From Elusimicrobiota bacterium (GTDB taxonomy: Bacteria > Elusimicrobiota > Elusimicrobia > UBA1565 > UBA9628): DNA of 18,133 bases. The notes under the pieces are model-generated. The model was not told the DNA's origin, made no database searches, and saw only the letters and a list, made by a program, of their open reading frames with translations. The DNA lies in NCBI GenBank assembly GCA_003452935.1, contig DMMY01000011.1, forward strand, positions 88,644 to 106,776. The letters are read 5' to 3'. Position 1 is the stretch's first letter. Every line of letters starts with the position of its first letter. Below are positions 1-7,808 of this stretch, piece by piece. Made by a program: the position numbers and the translations under genes.

Positions 1-701
1 GCGCGGCCGCCACGGGGCATGCCCTGCTGCCCGCGGACGGCATCGTCCGAGCCTACAACGGCCGCGTCATCGCGGCGCGCACGCCCAGCCAGCGCCAATA
101 TGTCGCGGCCATCCAGAGCCATGAACTCGCCTTCGGCATCGGGCCGGCGGGCACGGGCAAGACCTTCCTGGCCGTGGCCTGCGCCTTGCGCGCCCTGGAA
201 ACCCGGCAGGTCCAGCGCATCATCCTAAGCCGCCCCGTGGTCGAGGCGGGCGAACGCCTGGGTTTTCTGCCCGGGGACTTCCTGGAAAAGGTCAATCCCT
301 ACCTGCGGCCCCTCTACGACGCTTTCTACGGCATGATCGGGCCGGACCGCTTCCGGATGTGGCGCGAAAACGACGTCATCGAAATCGTGCCCTTGGCCTA
401 CATGCGCGGCCGCACGTTCAACGACGCCTTCATCGTCCTCGACGAGGCCCAGAACACGACCCTGGGCCAGATCAAGCTGGCCCTGACCAGGCTCGGGGAG
501 GGCTCGCGCATGGTGGTCACCGGCGACATCACCCAGACCGACCTCTCCGAAGCCGCGGCCTCGGGCCTGGTGCGCATCATGGACATACTCAAGGGCGTCC
601 CGGCCGTGGCCTTCCATCATCTCACCGAGGCCGACGTCATCCGCCATCCCTTGGTGCGCAAGATCATCAAGGCCTTCGACAAGTGGGAAAAGTCCCAGTG
701 A
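1..701 (+). CDS. phoH: PhoH-like ATPase (YbeZ/PhoL type), 5' end missing
   Basis: The reading frame is already open at base 3, so the gene starts outside the window; about 232 residues are present. They form a PhoH-type P-loop NTPase: Walker A GPAGTGKT (bases 141-164), a Walker B-like FIVLDEAQN (about 429-455) and the sensor-like VTGDITQTDL stretch (about 516-545). The approach to the P-loop (ARTPSQRQYVAAI) matches the usual PhoH entry to the domain. The family is a cytoplasmic ATPase thought to act in RNA metabolism, and it is nearly always next to ybeY. Here the TGA stop overlaps the GTG start of ybeY (GTGA), which implies translational coupling and a shared role in rRNA maturation or quality control. 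The N-terminal part cannot be assessed. Family assignment is very secure; the biochemical role is known only loosely even in model organisms. Confidence 0.95.
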   Translation, partial: AAATGHALLPADGIVRAYNGRVIAARTPSQRQYVAAIQSHELAFGIGPAGTGKTFLAVACALRALETRQVQRIILSRPVVEAGERLGFLPGDFLEKVNPYLRPLYDAFYGMIGPDRFRMWRENDVIEIVPLAYMRGRTFNDAFIVLDEAQNTTLGQIKLALTRLGEGSRMVVTGDITQTDLSEAAASGLVRIMDILKGVPAVAFHHLTEADVIRHPLVRKIIKAFDKWEKSQ

Positions 702-1153
702 TCATCCGGGTCTTCAAGCTCGCCTCCCTCCCCCCCCCGGCGCGCCGGCCGCGTTCCATAGCCGGGGTCTGCCGCCGCGTTCTGCGAGACGAACGGGCCG
801 ACGCTCAAGGCGAGATCAACGTGGTGTTCCTGGATCGCCGCCGGATGCGCCTGCTCAATCGCCGCTATCTCGGCCATGAGCACGACACCGACGTCATCGC
901 CTTCCGCTACGCCGAGGACCCGGGGCCGGTTCCAGGCGAGCATCCCTTCGGCGACATCTTCATATCAACGTACCAGGCAAAAGCTCAAGCCAAGGAACTG
1001 GGGCATACGGTCCTCACCGAAGTCATGACCCTCGCGGCCCATGGGACCCTGCATCTGCTGGGTTATGACGATAAGACCGCGCAGGGGCGAGACCGGATGT
1101 TTCGCAAGCAGAAACTGGCGATCCGCGGAAGAAGGAAAGGCGGCGGTCGGTAA
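698..1153 (+). CDS. ybeY: YbeY, endoribonuclease / rRNA maturation factor
   Basis: A 151-residue protein, normal length for YbeY. The start is set at GTG 698, which overlaps the upstream stop codon. A longer in-frame extension exists, but it only reads phoH out of frame. The first conserved block is EINVVFLDRRRMRLLNRRYL, followed by HDTDVIAF and GDIFIS, all typical of the family. The metal-binding motif is HGTLHLLGYDD. YbeY usually has three histidines (HGxLHLxGYDH), and here the third is Asp. The family cleaves single-stranded RNA and supports 16S rRNA 3'-end maturation and 70S quality control in the cytoplasm. Nine consecutive C residues (730-738) lie in codons 11-14, in a Pro-rich N-terminus. 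The TAA stop is immediately followed by the convergent stop of the DUF2442 gene. Confidence 0.93.
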   Translation: MIIRVFKLASLPPPARRPRSIAGVCRRVLRDERADAQGEINVVFLDRRRMRLLNRRYLGHEHDTDVIAFRYAEDPGPVPGEHPFGDIFISTYQAKAQAKELGHTVLTEVMTLAAHGTLHLLGYDDKTAQGRDRMFRKQKLAIRGRRKGGGR

Positions 1154-1423
1154 CTAACCGCGCGAAGACGAGACCAGCGGATATTTATCAGGATTGCGCA
1201 GCGACGCCAGCTCCAAGTCCACGTCAAGGTCCGGCCAGTAGAGGTGCCTCCCGTGAAGCAATGTCACATGGTACACTTCAGACACCTTGGCATCGCGAAA
1301 CCACGGGAAAAGCCGATATGGCAGGAAAAACTCTTCCCCTCTCACATAGAGCCATAGCCCATGCTTGAGGATATCCTGAACCTCAACGGCGGAAATGCTT
1401 TTTCCAGGCGCGGATGATCTCAT
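1154..1423 (-). CDS. DUF2442-family small protein
   Basis: An 89-residue protein. The first half is ordinary; the second half carries the DUF2442 signature, with LWLYVRGEEFFLPY, FPWF, LHGRHLYWPDLDVDLEL and the terminal LRNPDKYPLV. I place the start at ATG 1423. It has an AGGA about eight bases upstream, whereas extending to 1531 would only translate the preceding gene out of frame. It overlaps the end of the DUF4160 gene by 41 bases, so the two are surely co-transcribed and probably translationally coupled. DUF4160-DUF2442 pairs are common in bacteria and are often listed as candidate toxin-antitoxin modules. No activity is established, and I do not assign which member would be the toxin. The stop codon abuts that of ybeY with no intervening base. 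Confidence 0.85.
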   Translation of the reverse strand: MRSSAPGKSISAVEVQDILKHGLWLYVRGEEFFLPYRLFPWFRDAKVSEVYHVTLLHGRHLYWPDLDVDLELASLRNPDKYPLVSSSRG

Positions 1424-1622
1424 CTCGACGTTCCTCGACAATTCCCTGAATCTCCTTGAGCTGCCTTGGCGACAAATCCTGGTGCTCCTGCAGAGAAATG
1501 ATCGGCTCCAGCCAGAATTTCGCATCTCCATCCGGGGAGGTCACATGAACATGCATGCGATTCTCCTCGCGGGAGAAAAAAAAGAAGCGATAACTTCTAT
1601 ACCGGAACACCGTAGGACTCAT
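1383..1622 (-). CDS. DUF4160-family small protein
   Basis: A 79-residue protein with the full DUF4160 pattern: an N-terminal SPTVFRYRSYRFFFFS, then MHVHV, then AKFWLEP, then a C-terminal helix (LSPRQLKEIQGIVEERR) ending in AWKKHF. It is first in a two-gene unit with the overlapping DUF2442 gene. A perfect TATAAT ends 11 bases before the ATG (1634-1639, minus), so the 5' leader would be only a few bases. An upstream ATG (within 1646-1650) is out of frame and runs quickly into a stop. GC content around this start is clearly below the flanking genes by eye, consistent with an acquired cassette. The biochemical function is unknown; see the DUF2442 entry for the pair's proposed toxin-antitoxin character. 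Confidence 0.87.
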   Translation of the reverse strand: MSPTVFRYRSYRFFFFSREENRMHVHVTSPDGDAKFWLEPIISLQEHQDLSPRQLKEIQGIVEERRDEIIRAWKKHFRR

Positions 1623-1633
1623 CGTCGAATATT

Positions 1634-1639
1634 ATTATA
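1634..1639 (-). promoter_or_regulatory. -10 box of the DUF4160/DUF2442 unit
   Basis: Read on the minus strand this is TATAAT, ending 11 bases before the ATG at 1622. The only -35 candidate is a weak TTCGGG 16 bases further upstream. Transcription would start four or so bases before the start codon. Confidence 0.55.
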
Positions 1640-1699
1640 CCTTTTCATGGGGACACCCGAATTGGCGACATTGATCAATCCCGCCCGCTCATCGTCACC

Positions 1700-1748
1700 A
1701 ACAAATCAAAGCCGAGGCAATGCACCCGGGGAAATGCCCCAAGCTCGG
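1700..1748 (-). terminator. Possible intrinsic terminator of the M16 peptidase gene
   Basis: On the minus strand an outer CCGAG/CTCGG pair (1744-1748 with 1712-1716) encloses a GGGG-CATTT-CCCC hairpin. It is followed by a T-rich stretch (CTTTGATTTGTT, 1700-1711). It lies about ten bases after the M16 stop codon and before the DUF4160 promoter. The stem is imperfect, so this is a weak call. Confidence 0.35.
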
Positions 1749-1758
1749 TCGGGGGATA

Positions 1759-4700
1759 CTACCGCCGCAGCATCGCTAGCCAGCTCCGTTTGGAGGCCGT
1801 CGTTGGCTTGGGTTGATCGTTCTGATCGTACTCCTCGACGGGCCGCAGCTTCGATAGACCCTGGCGGACAGCATCCGCGTCGCCCACCACGGTAATAGCC
1901 GTGTGTCGAGGGTCCAGAATTTTTCTGGCGATCTGGCGCACCCCCTCTCCGGTCACTTCGGCCACTTTCGCCGGGTACAAGCCCCAGGTGTTCAAAGACT
2001 GGCCGAAGAGCTCCAGCCCCAGGAGATGATTCGCGATATTGCCGATAGAGTCCAGGCTCATCAAAAAGGCGCCGATGAGGCCATTCTTGGCGGAAGCAAG
2101 CTCCAGCTTCGAAGGCGTCTCTGTCCGCATCCTCTCCGCCTGATCCAGCAGCGCCTGCAGAGCCGGTCCGGTTTTTTCCGGCCTGGTTAACACCCCGAAG
2201 GTCCACATGGCCAGGGCAGGATCGGCGACGAATTGGCTGAAGGCGTTATAGGCATAACCTAGGGACTGACGAACGACCTGGAACAATCTCGAGCCGAAGC
2301 CGTCGCCCAGGATTTTATCGGCAACCTCCAGCTGATAAAAATCCGGAGAGGATGGACGCCCGGAATCTATCCCTATGCCGCTCAATTTAATCATCGCCTG
2401 CTCCGAATTTGGACGATCTATCAAAGAAATAGCCTTCTGCGGCCTCACGGCGGCCTCGGGACCCGGCGCGAAGGATCGCCCGCCCGGTTGCCATTGTTGA
2501 AACAGCGGCTCCACGACTTCCCGCAGCCTCTCGGGATCCACATTGCCGGCCACCAGAAGCACCGCGTTGTCCGGAGTAAAATGGGTTCCCACCAGCCGCG
2601 CGGACTCTTCTGGCGTTATGGCGTCGATTGCCTCCGGACTCTGACTGTGCGCGGAGGGATGCACCCCAATAAGGTCCTTCACGGCTCGCTGTTGAGAAAT
2701 GACAGCCGGGTCCGACAGGCTCTGTTTCAAGCTCTCCTTCCACCAAGCTTTCAAAGGGGCCAGTTCACCGGCCGTCCACGCATGCGGGTAAACGACCATT
2801 TCCGCCATCAGATCCAGCAAGGCGCGGCCTTGCGACTCATGAACCATCCCGTCGAAAACAATGTGGTCATCTAGCTCATCGACGCCTATCGCGCCACCCA
2901 TCTGCTGCAGCATGTCATCGATGCCTGCCTCGGATTTCAACCGGGTTCTCCGGCGCAAGAGGCCAGCGACCCACGAAGCGCGGTTCCGGGCCTGGGCATC
3001 GCTGGCCGTGGAACCGAGCCGGAAAGCGAGCTTGGCCACGAAAGTCGGGGAGCGTCTATCAGGCATCACGATAACTTTTAAGCCGTTAGCCAGCGTAAAC
3101 TCGGCCGGCGACTTGTAATTAAGCTCCGGCCATTGCAGATCGGCCAGATAATCCAAAAGCCGCTCCTCTTCCCGCGTGGGCGCTTCGTCCACGGCGGGCG
3201 AGTGTCCATGCGCGCGTTGGCTCCGCGTCGTCTTTGCCGCCTGCGCAGACGGCCGCACCAAGACGGTGCTGCGTTTGTCCTTGGCGAGCAGTTGCGCGGC
3301 CTGACGCACCTCTTCAGGCGTCACTCCCTGCCACCGCGCGATATCCCGCCTCAGATCAGCGGCGGAAAGACCGCGCACCGCGGCCAGGGCCAGGAGCATG
3401 GCATGGTCGGATTGGAGAAGTTGATTCTCTGCCCACATAAACTGCCGGTTAACGGCGTTTGCGAGTTCCGAGGGCTCGAATTTCCCGCTCTCGATCGCCG
3501 AGATCTCCGCCTCGATGGCGCTTAAGGCCTCATCGGAAGATAACCGTGAACCCAAGACAATTGAGCCCGTGATGGCGGCCGGGTCGCGCTCCAGATACGG
3601 CAGAGATATGGAAACGCCCAGAGCCCGTTTCCCTTCCAGGACCAGCTTCCGTTGAAGCCGCTCCTGAACCATCAGGCTCAGAATGCCCGAGGCATAATAG
3701 GCCGGCGTGCCGTACTTCGGACCTATCCAACCGAACAGGACCGCCGGAGCGGAGGCGAACGGGTCATTGACCTCGGAATAGCGCTCATGGTCCTGGGATT
3801 TCTCGCTGAGATCGGGGTTCGGAGCGAAACTGTGGCGGGCCGGTATGGAGCCGAGGTATTCTTGGACCCATTCCTCAGTCCGGGCAAGGTCGATGTTTCC
3901 GGAAATCACCACCTTGGCCCGATCCGGCGTGTAATAGGCGTCCAGGTAGCGCTGGAGCTTCTTCGGGGTGGCGGCGCGGATGTCCTGCTCTGAGCCGATG
4001 ACATTGCTGCGGTTGCGGAAGTTCGAGAATATCAATGACGTGAGATTGGCCAATCCCGAGGCATAAGGACTGTTGTCCATGCCAGCCTTCTCTTCGAGGA
4101 TGGTGCGCTTCTCGCGCTCAACCTTGGCCGCGGTCACGTCCAGGTTCACCATTCTCTCCGCTTCCAGGGAAATCGCCATCTCCAAAAGGTTCATGGGCAC
4201 TCTCTGGGTATAGCGGGTCTGGTCTCTTTCCGTGAACGCGTTGGTCTGGGCGCCCATCGCGCCTATGACGCGGAACCAGTTGCGGATGCGTTTGGTGCCT
4301 TGAAACATCAGGTGTTCGACGAAATGCGTGTATCCCGACTCCCCCGCCGCTTCGTCACGGCCGCCCACTTCATAGCCCACGGTGATATTCGCGCTAAAAA
4401 GTCCGGGCTCGCGGACCAAGACCACCTGCATCCCGTTGTCCAGCCGCAAAGTGCGCTCCAAATCCTCAGCCGCATCGGCGGCCACAGAAGAACCGGAACC
4501 GTTCCCGCCGGCCTCCGGCGCGGCGCCAAAGAGGGTATTTCCATGGGCTTTCGCCGTCTTTACGTAGGATTTTCCTTGCGGGAGTCCGCCTCGCCCCGGC
4601 CCCGCTGCAAGTAAAAATTTCTCCTCGGCATGCGCGACCGCGGAGTCATCCGCCTTGGCCTGACTCCAATCGAAGATCGAAGCCCCAATCGCCGAGGCAT

Positions 4701-5178
4701 GTGCCGTTGCTCTATCCCCGCCTGATGAATCCCGCAGGGCCGAATGGATAGCCGCTGTGCGGTCATTGACCTCTTGCAGATGCAGTGTTTGCTGGGCTTT
4801 AGCCGATCCAATCCGGGAAGCCGTAACTGGCGCGCGGGATGAGCGGACAGGGGCCGGTGGCAAAGTCTCCGGGAGAGCGGACAACGCATCCTCCGGCGCC
4901 AGACCGGTCACAACGGATTGGGTCGCAGGGGCGCGCACCCCAGGCCGCGGCGTCAGCGGCTGGAAAAGCGTCCCGGCCGCGAGGCGCAGAGGAACGGAAA
5001 GGCTTGAAGCCGGGCTGCCAGGGCCCGCTTTGGCTTGAACGAGGCTTGCTCCCGCAAGGCCGCTGCCCGCGGACGCCCGGATGCCGCCGGCCTTGCTGAC
5101 CTGGGCCGCGGCGGGCCCGCACAGCCCGGCGGCAAGCAGCACGCCCGCGATCCAGACTGCCCCGGACTTTCTCGCCAT
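1759..5178 (-). CDS. Secreted M16 (insulinase-type) zinc peptidase, two-repeat form
   Basis: An 1139-residue protein. The start is ATG 5178, because a clean signal peptide begins there (MARKSGAVWIAGVLLAAGL, cleavage near AAA-Q, residue 25); an upstream in-frame ATG at 5253 would bury it. Residues 26 to about 235 are an Ala/Pro/Ser-rich extension without a recognisable domain. The first M16 half (about 240-640) has the inverted zinc motif HFVEH (H285, E288, H289) in GYTHFVEHLMFQGT, and a downstream EREKRTILEEK (354-364) supplying the distal Glu. After a polar linker, the second half (about 690-1110) keeps the fold motifs (FTLANGLKVIV; FGSRLFQVVRQSLGYAY) but has RASWVAGLL where HxxEH would be, so it is catalytically dead. 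This matches the usual active/inactive clam-shell. It probably acts in the periplasm or outside the cell on peptides; the substrate is unknown. Confidence 0.93.
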   Translation of the reverse strand: MARKSGAVWIAGVLLAAGLCGPAAAQVSKAGGIRASAGSGLAGASLVQAKAGPGSPASSLSVPLRLAAGTLFQPLTPRPGVRAPATQSVVTGLAPEDALSALPETLPPAPVRSSRAPVTASRIGSAKAQQTLHLQEVNDRTAAIHSALRDSSGGDRATAHASAIGASIFDWSQAKADDSAVAHAEEKFLLAAGPGRGGLPQGKSYVKTAKAHGNTLFGAAPEAGGNGSGSSVAADAAEDLERTLRLDNGMQVVLVREPGLFSANITVGYEVGGRDEAAGESGYTHFVEHLMFQGTKRIRNWFRVIGAMGAQTNAFTERDQTRYTQRVPMNLLEMAISLEAERMVNLDVTAAKVEREKRTILEEKAGMDNSPYASGLANLTSLIFSNFRNRSNVIGSEQDIRAATPKKLQRYLDAYYTPDRAKVVISGNIDLARTEEWVQEYLGSIPARHSFAPNPDLSEKSQDHERYSEVNDPFASAPAVLFGWIGPKYGTPAYYASGILSLMVQERLQRKLVLEGKRALGVSISLPYLERDPAAITGSIVLGSRLSSDEALSAIEAEISAIESGKFEPSELANAVNRQFMWAENQLLQSDHAMLLALAAVRGLSAADLRRDIARWQGVTPEEVRQAAQLLAKDKRSTVLVRPSAQAAKTTRSQRAHGHSPAVDEAPTREEERLLDYLADLQWPELNYKSPAEFTLANGLKVIVMPDRRSPTFVAKLAFRLGSTASDAQARNRASWVAGLLRRRTRLKSEAGIDDMLQQMGGAIGVDELDDHIVFDGMVHESQGRALLDLMAEMVVYPHAWTAGELAPLKAWWKESLKQSLSDPAVISQQRAVKDLIGVHPSAHSQSPEAIDAITPEESARLVGTHFTPDNAVLLVAGNVDPERLREVVEPLFQQWQPGGRSFAPGPEAAVRPQKAISLIDRPNSEQAMIKLSGIGIDSGRPSSPDFYQLEVADKILGDGFGSRLFQVVRQSLGYAYNAFSQFVADPALAMWTFGVLTRPEKTGPALQALLDQAERMRTETPSKLELASAKNGLIGAFLMSLDSIGNIANHLLGLELFGQSLNTWGLYPAKVAEVTGEGVRQIARKILDPRHTAITVVGDADAVRQGLSKLRPVEEYDQNDQPKPTTASKRSWLAMLRR

Positions 5179-5184
5179 GTTAAA

Positions 5185-5213
5185 AGTATGCGCCCGGACC
5201 CGGCTTGGCTCAA
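5185..5213 (-). promoter_or_regulatory. Promoter of the M16 peptidase gene (leaderless type)
   Basis: On the minus strand: TTGAGC (5208-5213), a 17-base spacer, then CATACT (5185-5190), then six bases before the ATG at 5178. Each hexamer matches the sigma-70 consensus at four of six positions. No Shine-Dalgarno sequence precedes the ATG, so the transcript would begin at or beside the start codon. Confidence 0.55.
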
Positions 5214-5279
5214 GTGCCCAAAGCCCCAGGCGTCCAATGCCCAAAAGACCCAAGGCAGCGCAGATAGAGACGGGAAGAA

Positions 5280-5288
5280 TGATATAAT
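5280..5288 (+). promoter_or_regulatory. Extended -10 promoter of leuS (leaderless type)
   Basis: TGATATAAT is a consensus extended -10 (TGn plus a perfect TATAAT). It ends six bases before the GTG start of leuS at 5295. No convincing -35 lies 16-18 bases upstream, which an extended -10 can tolerate. The TGA within this element is an in-frame stop, so leuS cannot start further upstream. Confidence 0.65.
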
Positions 5289-5294
5289 TCAGCC

Positions 5295-7805
5295 GTGAAA
5301 ACCGAGCGAATACCCTGGGCTGAAATCGACGCCAAATGGCAGGCGCGCTGGGAGCAGGAGGGCGTCTTCAAGACCCCGGCTCTGCCTAGACCCGGCAAGA
5401 AATTCTTTTGCCTCGACATGTTCCCCTACCCATCGGCCGACGGCCTCCACGTCGGCCATCCCGAAGGCTACACGGCGACCGACATCCTCTGCCGCGCCAA
5501 GCGCATGCAGGGCTTCGACGTCCTGCACCCCATGGGCTGGGACGCCTTCGGCCTGCCGGCCGAGAACTTCGCCCTGCAGACCGGCACGCACCCCTCGATC
5601 GTGACCCAGCGCAACATTTCCAATTTCCGCCGCCAGATAAAATCCCTTGGATTCTCCTACGACTGGGACCTCGAAATCGACACCACGGACCCCGCCTATT
5701 ACCGCTGGACCCAATGGATATTCCTCCAGCTTTTCAAGAAGGGCCTGGCCTACGAAAGCACCGCGCCCATCAACTTCTGCCCCTCCTGCAAGACCGGACT
5801 GGCCAACGAGGAGGTCTTCGGCGGAAATTGCGAGCGCTGCGGAGCCAGGGTGGAGCGCAAGAATCTGCGCCAGTGGATACTCAAGATCACGGCCTACGCC
5901 GACCGACTCGAAAGCGACCTCGATTCCCTGGATTGGCCCGCTTCCACGCTTTCGATGCAGCGCAACTGGATCGGCCGCTCCGAGGGCGCCGAGGTCCGGT
6001 TCGCCCTGGAAGGCGGCGCGGCCATCACGGTCTTCACGACCCGGCCCGACACCCTCTACGGCGCCACCTACATGGTCCTCTCTCCCGAGCACGAGCTGGT
6101 GTCCCGGATCACGGCCCCGGAGCGCCGTCGCGAGATATCCGAATATGTCGCGGCCTCGGCCGCCAAATCGGATATCGAACGCACCGAGCTGCAGAAGGAA
6201 AAAACCGGGGTCTTTACCGGCGCCTACGCGGTCAATCCGGTCAACGGCAAGAAGATCCCGGTATGGATCGCGGATTACGTGCTGGCCAGCTACGGCACCG
6301 GGGCCATCATGGCCGTGCCGGCCCACGATCAGCGCGACTGGGAATTCGCGAAGAAATTCGGATTGCCCATCATGGAGGTGGTGAAAGCCCCCGCCCCCTC
6401 CGGAGCCGAGGCGGCTTTTTGCGAGGAAGGCATCGCGATCAATTCCCCCCTCTTCGACGGCCTGCCCACGTCCCAGGCCAAGGAAAAGATCATCGCCCAC
6501 CTGGAAACCCAGGGCCAAGGCCGCCGCATGGTGCATTACAAGCTGCGCGACTGGGTCTTCTCGCGCCAGCGCTACTGGGGCGAACCCATTCCCATCATCC
6601 ATTGCCCAAAATGCGGCCAGGTCCCGGTGCCGGAGAAGGATCTGCCCGTGCTTTTGCCCAAAGTCACGGACTACAAGCCCACGGGCACGGGAGAATCTCC
6701 GCTGGCCGCCATCCCGGACTGGGTCAACGCCCCGTGCCCGTCTTGCGGCGGGCCGGCGCGCAGGGAAACCAACACCATGCCCCAGTGGGCCGGATCGTGC
6801 TGGTACTATCTTCGCTTTATCGACCCGAAAAACGCGCGCCTGCCCTGGGATAAGGCCCGCGAAAAGTCGTGGCTGCCCGTGGATTGCTACGTGGGAGGAG
6901 CGGAGCACGCCGTCTTGCACCTGCTCTATGCCCGGTTCTGGCACAAGGTTCTCTTTGACCTGGGCTTTGTATCGACGCCCGAGCCTTTCCAAAAGCTGCG
7001 TCATCAGGGCATGATCCTCAGCTACTCCTACCGGGATCGCAAAGGCGTCTATCACCCCTACGACAAGGTCTCTTTCGGGGAAAACGGCCGCGCCACGCTG
7101 ACGGCCACGGGCGAGGAGCTCGACGCCCAGGTCGAAAAGATGTCAAAGTCCAAGAAAAACGTGGTCAACCCCGACACCGTGCTCAAGGACTACGGCGCCG
7201 ACGCCTTCCGGCTTTACGAGATGTTCATGGGCCCTTTCGAGGCTTCCAAGCCCTGGGACATGCGCTCCATCGAGGGCGTCTCGCGCTTTTTGCGCAAGGT
7301 CTGGCAGCTCGCCGGCGACGCCGAGAAACCGGCGGAGGGCGACGGCGCCGTCTGCCTGCGCCATCGCACGATCAAGAAGGTAAGCGACGACATCGCCACC
7401 TTCGACTTCAACACCGCCATCTCGGCGCTCATGATTTTCGTCAACGAGATACAGAAGCAGCCGGCCCCGGCCCGCCCGGATATAGAAGCCTTGCTCACGC
7501 TTCTTCACCCTTTCGCGCCGCATTTGACCGAGGAGCTATGGGAGCGCCTCGGCCGCAAAGAGTGCCTGGCTCGCCAGCCCTGGCCCGCTTACGATGAGAA
7601 ATATCTCAAGGACAGGGAAGTCGAGTACGCGGTCCAGGTCAACGGCAAGATCCGCGCCACATTCATGTTCGCCGCCGATTCGGCCGAGACCGCGGTCGTG
7701 GAAACGGCCCTGGCATTGGAGCGGGTCCAGGCCGTGCTGCAAGGCAAGGCCGTGGCCAAGACCATCGTCGTGCCCAATCGCCTAGTCAACATCGTCGCGA
7801 GGTAG
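5295..7805 (+). CDS. leuS: Leucyl-tRNA synthetase
   Basis: An 836-residue class I aminoacyl-tRNA synthetase that charges tRNA-Leu in the cytoplasm; full length for bacterial LeuRS. The HIGH-type motif is HVGH (residues 52-55) within PYPSADGLHVGHPEGYTATD. The KMSKS loop is at 615-619. A zinc-binding knuckle is C162-x2-C165 with C179-x2-C182. The CP1 editing domain carries the threonine-rich TTRPDT (248-253). A second Cys-pair segment (HCPKCGQ, then CPSCGG) and WAGSCWYYLRFIDP are also typical. The GTG start is the only one possible before the conserved N-terminus, because an in-frame TGA lies at 5280. It heads the leuS-lptE-holA operon, an arrangement shared with Escherichia coli. It is transcribed divergently from the M16 gene across 116 bases. 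Confidence 0.98.
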   Translation: MKTERIPWAEIDAKWQARWEQEGVFKTPALPRPGKKFFCLDMFPYPSADGLHVGHPEGYTATDILCRAKRMQGFDVLHPMGWDAFGLPAENFALQTGTHPSIVTQRNISNFRRQIKSLGFSYDWDLEIDTTDPAYYRWTQWIFLQLFKKGLAYESTAPINFCPSCKTGLANEEVFGGNCERCGARVERKNLRQWILKITAYADRLESDLDSLDWPASTLSMQRNWIGRSEGAEVRFALEGGAAITVFTTRPDTLYGATYMVLSPEHELVSRITAPERRREISEYVAASAAKSDIERTELQKEKTGVFTGAYAVNPVNGKKIPVWIADYVLASYGTGAIMAVPAHDQRDWEFAKKFGLPIMEVVKAPAPSGAEAAFCEEGIAINSPLFDGLPTSQAKEKIIAHLETQGQGRRMVHYKLRDWVFSRQRYWGEPIPIIHCPKCGQVPVPEKDLPVLLPKVTDYKPTGTGESPLAAIPDWVNAPCPSCGGPARRETNTMPQWAGSCWYYLRFIDPKNARLPWDKAREKSWLPVDCYVGGAEHAVLHLLYARFWHKVLFDLGFVSTPEPFQKLRHQGMILSYSYRDRKGVYHPYDKVSFGENGRATLTATGEELDAQVEKMSKSKKNVVNPDTVLKDYGADAFRLYEMFMGPFEASKPWDMRSIEGVSRFLRKVWQLAGDAEKPAEGDGAVCLRHRTIKKVSDDIATFDFNTAISALMIFVNEIQKQPAPARPDIEALLTLLHPFAPHLTEELWERLGRKECLARQPWPAYDEKYLKDREVEYAVQVNGKIRATFMFAADSAETAVVETALALERVQAVLQGKAVAKTIVVPNRLVNIVAR
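7799..7802 (+). promoter_or_regulatory. Shine-Dalgarno site of lptE
   Basis: GAGG lies six bases before the lptE ATG and overlaps the end of leuS. It contrasts with the leaderless starts at operon heads in this window and supports start 7809. Confidence 0.5.
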
Positions 7806-7808
7806 CCT

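Noticed and set aside
5179..5253. Upstream in-frame ATG for the M16 peptidase
   Set aside because: It would place about 25 residues before the signal peptide and run through the predicted promoter.
5289..7055. Long antisense frame opposite leuS (588 codons)
   Set aside because: Typical high-GC shadow; Gly/Arg/Val-rich with no recognisable motif, while the plus strand has every LeuRS signature.
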